Origin: Ancrocorticia sp039812645
GTDB taxonomy: Bacteria > Actinomycetota > Actinomycetes > Actinomycetales > Actinomycetaceae
Length of the DNA: 64,000 nt
Direction of reading: 5' to 3'
Assembly: GCA_039812645.1 (NCBI GenBank)
Contig: JBDIAV010000002.1
Location: 31,456-95,455, forward strand
The position numbers and the translations under genes were made by a program. Below the pieces are notes generated by a model. It saw nothing but the letters and a program-made list of their open reading frames with translations. It was not told the DNA's origin and did not search any database. Within the stretch, counting starts at the first letter, position 1; the number at the start of each line of letters is the position of its first letter. Positions 54,318 through 60,983 of this stretch are shown in pieces.

Positions 54318-54366
54318 TGTCGAGAATTGAGCCCTGCGATACTAGCGCAGGGCTCAATTCTCGACA
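54318..54366. terminator. Long perfect inverted repeat between convergent genes
   Basis: Arms 54318-54338 and 54346-54366 are perfectly complementary over 21 bp with a 7-base loop. It lies 24 bases before the stop of the convergent dehydrogenase, so it probably terminates that transcript and any read-through from der. The stem is longer than other terminators here and lacks a T tract. Confidence 0.7.
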
Positions 54367-54390
54367 CAAGTGTCTATTCTCGAATTTCAG

Positions 54391-55299
54391 TTACGGCCGC
54401 ACCACGACGTTCTCCGGTTCCTCACCGGCCAACAGATGCTCGATCTGACGTCCGAGCAACGTGTTATGCCGTGAGAACTGGGCCATAGATAGCCCACCCA
54501 GGTGCGGAGCGACAATAACGTTCGGGCTGTCCCACAATGGAGAATCTGCTGGAAGAGGCTCCGGGTCAAAGACATCAAGAGCCAGACGTAGCCGATCCAT
54601 ATGTTGAACGAGTGCCCCGGTGTCGGCTACACCGCCCCGCGCAATGTTAACGAGAAGGGTGTCGTCGCGCATGCGGGACAAAAATGTGTCATCCACGAGA
54701 TGATGAGTGCTTGCGTTGAGGGGAACGGCAATAACGACGACGTCGGCGTGCGGCAACAGTTCGCCGATCGAGTCCATCGAGTAGACGTGTCCGGTGGCGT
54801 CGTCGCGCTCGGTGCTGGCAACCCGAACGATCTCCACCTCGAAGGGCTTGAGTCGGTCAATGATGGCGGCGCCCACGCCGCCTACTCCAATAACAATCAC
54901 GGTGCAATCGGCGAGGCCACGCGAGCGGAACTTCTCCCAGCGCCGTTCATCCTGTTGACGGACAACCCGGGGAATACCACGCTGGGCCGCGAGAATCAGT
55001 GCGAGCGTCTGCTCAGCAGTGGCTGTTTCGTGCACGGATGTGGCATTAGCAAACACCATGCCCGCGGGAAGATTCTCCACGACGCCGTCGTACCCGATGT
55101 TCGGGCCTTGAACCAGTTTGAGATTCAGCCCTTCGAGATGCTTGAGAATCGCCATATCCAGGACATAGGGCACTACCGCCGTATCCAGATCGTGGCGCGG
55201 TGGTGGACCGTCCATTGCCCAAAGAACGGGCTCGACGTCAAAACGTGAGATGTAATCGAATTCGGTTTGAGTGGGAACGGAAACTACGAGTCGTGACAC
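54391..55299 (-). CDS. D-isomer 2-hydroxyacid dehydrogenase family protein
   Basis: A 302-residue NAD(P)-dependent oxidoreductase. The nucleotide-binding VIVIGVGGVGAAIIDRLKPF lies near residue 134. Catalytic residues of the family are Arg in VNIARGGVADTGAL near 218, Asp/Glu in LDVFDPEPLP near 240 and His in NVIVAPHLGG near 263. It is shorter than typical (about 310-330) and the N-terminal substrate domain is trimmed. The substrate is unknown; glyoxylate, hydroxypyruvate or phosphoglycerate are family options. The start is GTG at 55299 with a -10 box six bases away and no ribosome site, so probably leaderless. Confidence 0.88.
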   Translation of the reverse strand: MSRLVVSVPTQTEFDYISRFDVEPVLWAMDGPPPRHDLDTAVVPYVLDMAILKHLEGLNLKLVQGPNIGYDGVVENLPAGMVFANATSVHETATAEQTLALILAAQRGIPRVVRQQDERRWEKFRSRGLADCTVIVIGVGGVGAAIIDRLKPFEVEIVRVASTERDDATGHVYSMDSIGELLPHADVVVIAVPLNASTHHLVDDTFLSRMRDDTLLVNIARGGVADTGALVQHMDRLRLALDVFDPEPLPADSPLWDSPNVIVAPHLGGLSMAQFSRHNTLLGRQIEHLLAGEEPENVVVRP

Positions 55300-55305
55300 G
55301 GCGCC

Positions 55306-55311
55306 AGTCTA
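55306..55311 (-). promoter_or_regulatory. -10 box of the dehydrogenase gene
   Basis: TAGACT on the minus strand ends six bases before the GTG start, the same leaderless geometry seen at several other genes here. Confidence 0.45.
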
Positions 55312-55314
55312 CCG

Positions 55315-55458
55315 TCACGCATCCGCGAGGATGTGCTCAATCATCTGAAGAACGCCATGCTCGTCACAGGAGAGAGCAATAAAAGAGGCGGAAGCGATGA
55401 TCTCGGGATGAGCATTGGCTACGGCGAACGAGGCGTCTGCGGTATCCACCAGCTCCAT
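55315..55458 (-). pseudogene. 3' remnant of a Cof-type HAD phosphatase gene
   Basis: A 47-codon open stretch reads like the last part of a Cof-family HAD phosphatase: MELVDTADASFAVANAHPEI, then SCDEHGVLQMIEHIL. The intact Cof protein at 57364-58206 ends in the same way (SFATANAHQAI, DEGVIQVLENIL). The upstream part with the catalytic Asp and the GD.xND motif is gone, and an in-frame TGA sits four codons before the ATG. I call it a truncated remnant rather than a small gene; it has no ribosome site. Confidence 0.6.
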
Positions 55459-55639
55459 CCATCCTGATCAGGGAGGCATTGTCGCGGGCCCGACCTTGTT
55501 AAGGAATCCCGCCAACCAGGTTCGCACCCACACAAGGGGTATGAGAAGAACCTAGCAGCGGGATCCGTTGGACTGTCACACTGAATCTGTGCTCATCTTT
55601 CCGAGGATGGAACACGTCGTTCTTGTGATGAGACTTTGC

Positions 55640-56407
55640 CTAGTGGATGGCATTCTCCGAGTCGAGATAGGAAACAAGAGCATCGCGCACAAACCCGGCG
55701 CCCTCAACCCCTCCGTAATTGGCAGCGAATCGCTCGTCTGCCACGTACATTTCTGCGAGTCCTCGCACGTAGGCATCGGTGTGCTCCGCAGACTTGTGGC
55801 TTGGCGTCCCGGGAATTGCTGAGAGCCACGCGATGTGCCGCTTGGCGAGTGCCCGTGCCTCCGTAGAATCGGAAGCCACGCCAGCCTCGTGCGTGGCAAT
55901 CCATGCCTGATTGAGGCTGGCAACTTCCTGCATCCATTTCTCCTGACCTTCACTGCCTAACCTATTCCACCAGTCGTTCGACTCGGCGTAGGCATCACGA
56001 CCCCAGCGCTCCTCGACCTCATCCTTGTATTGGGTGTGATCGAAACCGTCAAATGTATTACTCATGTCGAGTTCTTCCTTTCCTTTAAGAACGTCAATGC
56101 TGTGCTCCACCGCGGCGACCTGCCGGGCAATCCGAGTCACCTCGGCTTGCAAGACCTCCCGGTGCTTTTCGAGCGCGGCGATTTCGTCAGTGTTCCGACT
56201 GAGGACCTCCGCGATCTCAGGCAGCCCCATACCCAGCTCACGCAGCAACAGGATTCGCTGTAGCCGCACAACCGCGGTGGCATCGTAATAGCGGTAGCCG
56301 TTGTGGCCAATGTGGCTGGGGGAGAGCAGACCGATCTGGTCGTAGTGCCGCAGTGTCCGGCTGGTCGTGCCGGCTTTGCGAGCCACTTCTTGAATCGTCC
56401 ATTCCAT
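55640..56407 (-). CDS. TipA-like MerR-family regulator with TipAS domain
   Basis: A 255-residue regulator. The N-terminal MerR winged helix begins MEWTIQEVARKAGTTSRTLR, with RHYDQIGLLSP, then a coiled coil (about 80-115). The C-terminal half (about 135-250) is the TipAS antibiotic-recognition domain (ERWGRDAYAESNDWWNRL, ending VRDALVSYLD). In Streptomyces TipAL binds thiopeptide antibiotics and activates its own gene; TipAS alone sequesters the drug. The ATG at 56407 is chosen because the MerR domain starts there. An exact palindrome lies 16 bases upstream, fitting autoregulation. Likely a drug-binding stress regulator. Confidence 0.92.
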   Translation of the reverse strand: MEWTIQEVARKAGTTSRTLRHYDQIGLLSPSHIGHNGYRYYDATAVVRLQRILLLRELGMGLPEIAEVLSRNTDEIAALEKHREVLQAEVTRIARQVAAVEHSIDVLKGKEELDMSNTFDGFDHTQYKDEVEERWGRDAYAESNDWWNRLGSEGQEKWMQEVASLNQAWIATHEAGVASDSTEARALAKRHIAWLSAIPGTPSHKSAEHTDAYVRGLAEMYVADERFAANYGGVEGAGFVRDALVSYLDSENAIH

Positions 56408-56422
56408 ACTGAAGACTTTAAA

Positions 56423-56441
56423 GGTTGACGCTACGTCAACC
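56423..56441. promoter_or_regulatory. MerR-type operator of the TipA-like gene
   Basis: GGTTGACG-CTA-CGTCAACC, perfect 8-bp arms with a 3-base centre, lies 16 bases before the start codon. It includes TTGACG as a possible -35 box on the minus strand. MerR-family activators bind such dyads within their own promoters. Confidence 0.7.
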
Positions 56442-56504
56442 TCAAGTAACCCAGGATAAAACCTTTTTGTGACCTGTAGCATCTCCTCGGGTTGTGACTT
56501 GCCG

Positions 56505-57221
56505 CTACTCCGGCCACACCCCCGATGTTCCCCGCCGATGCGACCCCACAATATGAGCATCCACAACACCAATGGCTTCCATGAGTGCAAACATCGTCAC
56601 GGGGCCGACCATGGTGAACCCCGCCGCGCGCAACGCTTTGGCGAGTGCGACTGACTCGGGAGTCTGGCTCGGCACCTCCGCCTCGCTCAATGGCCGTAAG
56701 TTCTCCTCCGGTTTGAAGGACCACACCAGTTCCACCAGCCCGGTGGGCTGCTCGTTCGAGTCCGCCGCCGCACCGGTTGGCCGTTCTTCTGAACCCCCAG
56801 ACGCCCTCTCCAGCCCCGCACCCTCCCGCAACGCCACCGTTGCCCGAGCGTTGATGATGGCCGCCATGATCTTGCGACGATTGCGGATGATCCGTGAGTC
56901 GGCGAGCAGCCGCGCGACGTCGTCGTCGTTAAAACTGGCCACAACATTTGGATCAAATCCGGCGAAAGCCTCGCGAAAACTCTCCCTGCGCCGCAAGATC
57001 GTCAGCCACGAGAGCCCAGACTGAAACGACTCCAGACAGATCCGCTCGTAGATTCCCTGTTCGTCCGTGACAGGCATGCCCCATTCGGTGTCATAGTAGC
57101 TGCGCAGCAACTCATCCGAGTCCGCCCAACGAGGGCGGGCAAGCCCATCCGCGCCAATGTGCAGCCCGGTCCCTGCGAGCTGGTTCCCGCCGACACCCTG
57201 CTGTCTAGTCGATGATTCCAT
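56505..57221 (-). CDS. tag: DNA-3-methyladenine glycosylase I
   Basis: A base-excision repair enzyme removing 3-methyladenine from DNA. The 238-residue protein has the family motifs SYYDTEWGMPV near 42, ESFQSGLSWLTILRRRESFR near 65, RIIRNRRKIMAAIINARA near 110 and GFTMVGPVTMFALMEAIGVV near 203. An insert of about 30 residues (Gly/Ser/Glu-rich, around 135-160) lengthens it beyond the usual 190 or so. The start ATG has AAGGAA nine bases before. Divergent from the Cof phosphatase gene. Confidence 0.92.
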   Translation of the reverse strand: MESSTRQQGVGGNQLAGTGLHIGADGLARPRWADSDELLRSYYDTEWGMPVTDEQGIYERICLESFQSGLSWLTILRRRESFREAFAGFDPNVVASFNDDDVARLLADSRIIRNRRKIMAAIINARATVALREGAGLERASGGSEERPTGAAADSNEQPTGLVELVWSFKPEENLRPLSEAEVPSQTPESVALAKALRAAGFTMVGPVTMFALMEAIGVVDAHIVGSHRRGTSGVWPE

Positions 57222-57350
57222 CGTTCCACTTCCTTCTGGTTGGTGAGTGATTCGATTGTCTCAGCAACCTCCGACAGATTTCGAAATACTTTTCGAACCA
57301 ATGCGTTCGGCATCACTTTTATCTCCGCTGAATCGTTCACGCGTTCTCGA

Positions 57351-57356
57351 TAGGCT
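57351..57356 (+). promoter_or_regulatory. -10 box of the Cof phosphatase gene
   Basis: TAGGCT ends seven bases before ATG 57364, with no ribosome site between; probably leaderless. Confidence 0.4.
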
Positions 57357-57363
57357 AGTAGAT

Positions 57364-58206
57364 ATGAGCATCGAGCCCACTGATCCCAGCGTTTACCTGT
57401 CAGGCATCGACCCGCGTCTTGTCGTCACCGATATGGATGGCACCCTACTTGACGCCGACTCAAATATCCCCGAAAGGCTGTGGCCTTTGCTTCGCCAGAT
57501 GAAGGAACGGGGCATCGTGTTTGCCCCGGCCAGCGGGCGCCAATATTTCACCCTCGCATCATTGTTTGAGCGAGAGATTGAGGGGATGCCCATCATCGCG
57601 GAAAACGGCGGATTCGTTGTTCGTGATGGCAAGGAGATTTCGTCCATCACCCTCGACCGCGACTTCGTTGTGAGCACCGTCGAATTGCTGCGCACACTCA
57701 AGGATCATGGGCGGAACCTTGGTGTAGTTGTTGCGGGCAAAAAGGCCGCTTACGTTGAGCGCAACGACGAAGCTTTCATGTACGAGGTTCGCAAGTACTA
57801 TCACTCGCACGAGGTCCTGACCGACCAGCTCGATTTCGACGACGACATCATCAAGATCGCTATCTTCGATTTCGACGACGCCGAATCGGGCACGGCTCCG
57901 CACCTCCTCCACCTTCGTGAGACTCATGCGGTTGTGATTTCGGGCGAACACTGGATTGATGTCATGGATCCGCGTATCAACAAGGGAACCGCGGTTCAGG
58001 CGTTGCAGCGCGAGCTCGGCGTGACCCGCGAGCAGACTGTCGCGTTTGGCGACTACCTCAATGATCTGGAGATGATGCGAGAGTCTGGTCCGTCGTTTGC
58101 GACAGCGAATGCGCACCAGGCCATCATTGAGGCCGCGCGCTACGTCGCGCCGTCCAATGTGGACGAAGGCGTGATCCAGGTGTTGGAGAACATCCTGGGG
58201 GAGTGA
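57364..58206 (+). CDS. Cof-type HAD-superfamily phosphatase
   Basis: A 280-residue HAD phosphatase. Motif I is VVTDMDGTLLDAD near residue 20 (nucleophilic Asp in DMDGT), with PASGRQYFT as motif II, the lysine in INKGTAVQAL and motif IV FGDYLNDLEMM near 230. A type-IIB cap lies in between. Such enzymes act on sugar phosphates, phosphorylated vitamins or nucleotides; the substrate here is unknown. ATG 57364 is preferred because an upstream frame extension lacks a ribosome site and a -10 box lies just before. Confidence 0.9.
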   Translation: MSIEPTDPSVYLSGIDPRLVVTDMDGTLLDADSNIPERLWPLLRQMKERGIVFAPASGRQYFTLASLFEREIEGMPIIAENGGFVVRDGKEISSITLDRDFVVSTVELLRTLKDHGRNLGVVVAGKKAAYVERNDEAFMYEVRKYYHSHEVLTDQLDFDDDIIKIAIFDFDDAESGTAPHLLHLRETHAVVISGEHWIDVMDPRINKGTAVQALQRELGVTREQTVAFGDYLNDLEMMRESGPSFATANAHQAIIEAARYVAPSNVDEGVIQVLENILGE

Positions 58207-58217
58207 TGGGAGCTTTT

Positions 58218-58243
58218 CCCGCACCGCTAGGTACTGGTGCGGG
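58218..58243 (+). terminator. Terminator of the Cof phosphatase gene
   Basis: CCCGCACC and GGTGCGGG form an 8-bp stem with a 10-base loop, 11 bases after the stop, then AGCTTTG. Confidence 0.7.
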
Positions 58244-58371
58244 AGCTTTGCACCACAATATTGAGCGTGCATGACGTCTCGATGACCCTCAGTGTGTATG
58301 AGGGCGATCTGTCTGCCGTGTACGGCACGGTGACCGCTGGGGTGCACATTGAGGAATCCAGACGCGCTATT

Positions 58372-58743
58372 TCACACGAGCAGCCCGCCGAGCCACAGCC
58401 CCAGATACGCCGCCAGCAGGCTGACCAGCAGCATTCCGCCGCCATGGGTGACCGCCGATGTGTAGCGCTTTGCGCGCAGCAGTCGTGCGCCCTCAACTGA
58501 GGCTGTGCTGAACGTCGAGTAGCCACCCATGATGCCCACACCAACGATTGCTGCAAGGCTGTCAAAACCAACTCGCCCAGCGATGAACCCGTTGAGTACT
58601 CCCAGGAGCAGACAAGCCGTCACGTTGATGACGATGGTACCGAAAGGAATGCTTAGCCGATTGACGCGTGCCACTCCAGTATCCACGAGGAAGCGCATTG
58701 CACCGCCAAAACCGCCCGCGAGCGCGGTCCAGAAGAGAATCAC
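58372..58743 (-). CDS. crcB: Fluoride channel CrcB/Fluc (second copy)
   Basis: A 123-residue small membrane protein with four hydrophobic segments. Family marks are GGFGGAMRFLVD at the start, FGTIVINVTACLLLGVL (conserved pore Asn) and GVGIMGGYSTFSTASVE (the central sodium site and pore Phe residues). Fluc proteins form dual-topology dimers that let fluoride leave the cell. It overlaps the other crcB by ATGA; paired genes in Gram-positives usually encode a heterodimer of opposite orientations. Part of a fluoride-riboswitch operon. Confidence 0.93.
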   Translation of the reverse strand: MILFWTALAGGFGGAMRFLVDTGVARVNRLSIPFGTIVINVTACLLLGVLNGFIAGRVGFDSLAAIVGVGIMGGYSTFSTASVEGARLLRAKRYTSAVTHGGGMLLVSLLAAYLGLWLGGLLV

Positions 58744-59315
58744 TTGCCTGCCTCCTTGGTCTGGTTACTTGTCGCGCGGCTTCCCGCCGTACTGTTGCCC
58801 GGCTGTGTCCGACGAAGTCCACCACCACGCGATCCGCCACCACCAGACCCACGACCCTGGAGGGACCGCTGCCCAAACAGCACCCCAGCGACCGCCATCC
58901 CAAGCATCGCCGCAGCTATACCCAGCACGAGGCTCACGGCCGCATACGCGAACCCCAAGGCCAGATCGCCCGCGCCAGCCATCTTCTCGATCTCCAGAAC
59001 AAATGTGGAGTAGGTGGTGAAACCTCCGAGCATCCCGGTGCCGCAACCCAAACGCACCGCTTTGCGCCAACCGGTATCGCTTCCGGTGAGTACGAGAGAT
59101 TCCAGCAACACTCCCAATACAAAGCTGCCCACCATATTGATGAAGAACGTCGCCCAGGGCCACGCGTCAATATCGTGAGGAAACGCACCGGACAAGGCAG
59201 CGCGCAGGAATGTCCCGAAGGTCGCACCTAATGCGACCAGCAAAGCGAACTTGGGAAGCTGCCACCGGTCGCTAGCAGCCTTCGATGCAGAGGGCGTCGT
59301 CGTCGAAGAATTCAT
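58740..59315 (-). CDS. crcB: Fluoride channel CrcB/Fluc with long polar tail (first copy)
   Basis: A 191-residue Fluc subunit. The core is residues about 18-150: LGATFGTFLRAALSG, ATFFINMVGSFVLGVLLE (pore Asn) and GTGMLGGFTTYSTFVLEIE. A Gly/Ser/Arg/Thr-rich C-terminal tail of about 40 residues is absent from the partner copy and longer than usual. ATG 59315 is chosen because it overlaps the stop of the uspA-like gene (TGATG); upstream in-frame ATGs at 59327 and 59348 are weaker. Likely dimerises with the protein encoded next. Confidence 0.92.
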   Translation of the reverse strand: MNSSTTTPSASKAASDRWQLPKFALLVALGATFGTFLRAALSGAFPHDIDAWPWATFFINMVGSFVLGVLLESLVLTGSDTGWRKAVRLGCGTGMLGGFTTYSTFVLEIEKMAGAGDLALGFAYAAVSLVLGIAAAMLGMAVAGVLFGQRSLQGRGSGGGGSRGGGLRRTQPGNSTAGSRATSNQTKEAGK

Positions 59316-59863
59316 CAGTGATCCCATACGCTCGTCGTCGCCTTCCAATCCACCACGCTCAACGGAACTGTGAGGACAGGACGATGTTGGTGCTGCGCCA
59401 AATGGTAAGCAACCGAGCCTTCAACCATCTCTCTGATGTGTGCACGAGTTCCGGGGGCTCGCGTACCCACCACGATGACCGCGGCGTCAACAGCCCGCGC
59501 GAGGTGGGTAAGGGCGCGATCCGGGCGTCCGGCAAGGTAACGGAACTCCCATGGCACGCTCGACCCTTCCATCATCGCGCCGAGCTTGCGAACGAACCGC
59601 TCGTCTCGAGCTTTCCAACCATCGTCAAAGCTGTCAGAACTGAGTGACTCGTGTCGCACGGTGCCGTCGTCGTATTCTTCGACGACGTAACGCGAGGCGT
59701 CAGAGTAGGCGAAATAGATGCAGGGGGAGCCGATTGCGGCAGCAAGAGAGCATGCCGTAACAGCGACGAGATCTGGTAACGACGGCGAAATCCCGACGAC
59801 AATTGCACTATTGCCAAACGGCGTCAACCGATCTACGGCCGGTTGAGGGGGTGTATGCGGCAT
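59315..59863 (-). CDS. Universal stress protein family (UspA-like)
   Basis: A 182-residue single Usp domain with a short Pro-rich lead. The first strand is AIVVGISPSLPDLVAVTACS, and the ATP-binding signature G-2X-G-9X-G is approximated by VGTRAPGTRAHIREMVEGSVA near 136, so nucleotide binding is plausible. It is the first gene after the fluoride riboswitch and overlaps crcB, so it is expected to be induced by fluoride. GGAAAGG lies eight to nine bases before the ATG. Its role beside fluoride channels is not obvious. Confidence 0.87.
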   Translation of the reverse strand: MPHTPPQPAVDRLTPFGNSAIVVGISPSLPDLVAVTACSLAAAIGSPCIYFAYSDASRYVVEEYDDGTVRHESLSSDSFDDGWKARDERFVRKLGAMMEGSSVPWEFRYLAGRPDRALTHLARAVDAAVIVVGTRAPGTRAHIREMVEGSVAYHLAQHQHRPVLTVPLSVVDWKATTSVWDH

Positions 59864-59880
59864 GATCGTCGCCTTTCCGT

Positions 59881-59915
59881 GGGCAGCACGATCCTGCCCA
59901 CATCGGTGGGGCAGG
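59881..59915 (-). promoter_or_regulatory. Alternative hairpins downstream of the fluoride aptamer
   Basis: CCTGCCC (59909-59915 on the minus strand) can pair with GGGCAGG (59893-59899). The same GGGCAG can instead pair with CTGCCC (59881-59886) nearer the uspA ribosome site. Two exclusive folds of this kind form an expression platform. No T tract is present, so translation control is more likely than termination. Confidence 0.5.
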
Positions 59916-59986
59916 AACCATCAGCCAGTTGGCGGTTCGGGCCTGACGCGGATTATTCGCGCGGCCCCGGCGGGATCCATCACCGA
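59910..59986 (-). ncRNA. Fluoride riboswitch (crcB RNA motif)
   Basis: On the minus strand the conserved parts appear in order: GGTGATGGATCCCGCC (from 59984), then an extra hairpin, then AACCGCC-AACT-GGCTGATGGTTCCTGCC read in two parts. These match the crcB motif (GGnGAUGG, AACCGC, GCUGAUG, CCU). A -10 box places the transcript start at its first base. It precedes a Usp gene and two fluoride channels, the standard target. Confidence 0.88.
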
Positions 59987-59991
59987 TATAG

Positions 59992-59997
59992 ATTGTA
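59992..59997 (-). promoter_or_regulatory. -10 box of the fluoride operon
   Basis: TACAAT on the minus strand, seven bases before the first conserved G of the riboswitch. No clear -35 box. Two copies of CCACGTG lie further upstream (60003-60009, 60029-60035), possibly for a regulator. Confidence 0.5.
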
Positions 59998-60115
59998 GCG
60001 TGCCACGTGTCGACTTGGATTGCTGACCACGTGCCAATCTACCGATCCTGTCTTCGACTCCAGTGACGCGCCCTTGACCTCCCATATATCCTTCGACTAA
60101 AGGAGGACGTGACGC

Positions 60116-60349
60116 ATGAAGGACATCGGCCGACACGACCAACCGCAACGAACGCCTGGGAAGCTCTGGCGGAGCCTGGTCAGGAAGTTGAGACGTGCTG
60201 TCATTCTGGGCGGAAGCGCTGGAGTGTCAGGCCACGTATTTGGCCTCACTCAAGCTGCTCAGCAAGACAATGGCACGCGTGCTTCCGTGGAAACCTCGGA
60301 GTTCGACCCGAATTATGAGTCGGGTCGAGCGCCGCGGGAAGCCGATTAA
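60116..60349 (+). CDS. Small basic hypothetical protein
   Basis: A 77-residue product I do not recognise. The first 30 residues are rich in Arg and Lys, a weakly hydrophobic stretch follows (AVILGGSAGVSGHVFGL), and the tail is polar with FDPNYESG. A very good ribosome site (AAAGGAGG, nine bases before the ATG) and TTGACC at 60074-60079 support expression. It faces away from the fluoride operon. It could be a small membrane-associated protein. Confidence 0.55.
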   Translation: MKDIGRHDQPQRTPGKLWRSLVRKLRRAVILGGSAGVSGHVFGLTQAAQQDNGTRASVETSEFDPNYESGRAPREAD

Positions 60350-60361
60350 TCACCCGCGCTC

Positions 60362-60838
60362 TTAGCCGTTGCGCTTATGTAGCTCCGCGGTGAGTGCTGC
60401 GGCAAACGACGTCCACGCCACGTAGGGGAGTAGTTCTAGTCCGGAGCGCTTCCGTACTTTCCACGCTCTGCGTGCCAGATCGAACGACGACGCTGCGAGC
60501 GCAACCGCGCCCACAGTTGCGGTTTTCGTGTCCTTGCGTTGGAAGAACAGATAACACCAACCTGCATTGAGGGTGAGGTTGGTGAGCAGTGCGCACTGGA
60601 AGTGCCGTGCCTGGCGGGGCTCATCAGATTCTTCGAGATCGGACAATGTACGGCCCGATGCATGAGCAATCATTGCGTAGAGGGTTGTCCAGGCGATAGG
60701 GAAGACCTCGGGGGCAGGCTGCCATTCAGGTTTATCGAGTTTCTTGTACCACATCGAATCAACGTCGGTACTCAATGCCCCTAGTGTTGCCGCGACTGTC
60801 GTTGCCGCCGATGTCTTGAGAAAAGTGCTCGTAGCCAT
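60362..60838 (-). CDS. TspO/MBR-family membrane protein
   Basis: A 158-residue tryptophan-rich sensory protein homologue with five hydrophobic segments. The family signatures are WYKKLDKPEWQPAPEVFPIAW near residue 30 (read in two parts), NLTLNAGWCYLFFQRKD near 86, and ELLPYVAWTSFAAALTAEL at the C-terminus. TspO proteins bind porphyrins and affect stress responses; the ligand here is unknown. The start ATG has GAGG one base away. It is divergent from the P-type ATPase gene and convergent with the small basic protein gene. Confidence 0.88.
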   Translation of the reverse strand: MATSTFLKTSAATTVAATLGALSTDVDSMWYKKLDKPEWQPAPEVFPIAWTTLYAMIAHASGRTLSDLEESDEPRQARHFQCALLTNLTLNAGWCYLFFQRKDTKTATVGAVALAASSFDLARRAWKVRKRSGLELLPYVAWTSFAAALTAELHKRNG

Positions 60839-60983
60839 ACCTCATTGTTTCGTGATGCTTCTTATGGGGCAAGGGCGGATGGGGAGCTTTCACCCAAACG
60901 ATGGAAGAAGTTTGTCGGTGCCATCTTTTAAGCTGCTGGTAGCGGCGTCATTCCTGTGGCGCCTAGACGAATGGGGAGCACAC

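Noticed and set aside
55463..55639. Minus-strand peptide LVWVRTWLAGFLNKVGPATM as the tail of a lost membrane protein
   Set aside because: Only about 30 codons are open and I cannot match it to any family; too weak to annotate.
58237..58500. Short frames on both strands between the Cof gene and crcB
   Set aside because: They begin within the Cof terminator and run over crcB; peptides such as SMTLSVYEGDLSAVYGTV match nothing I know. A decayed gene cannot be excluded.
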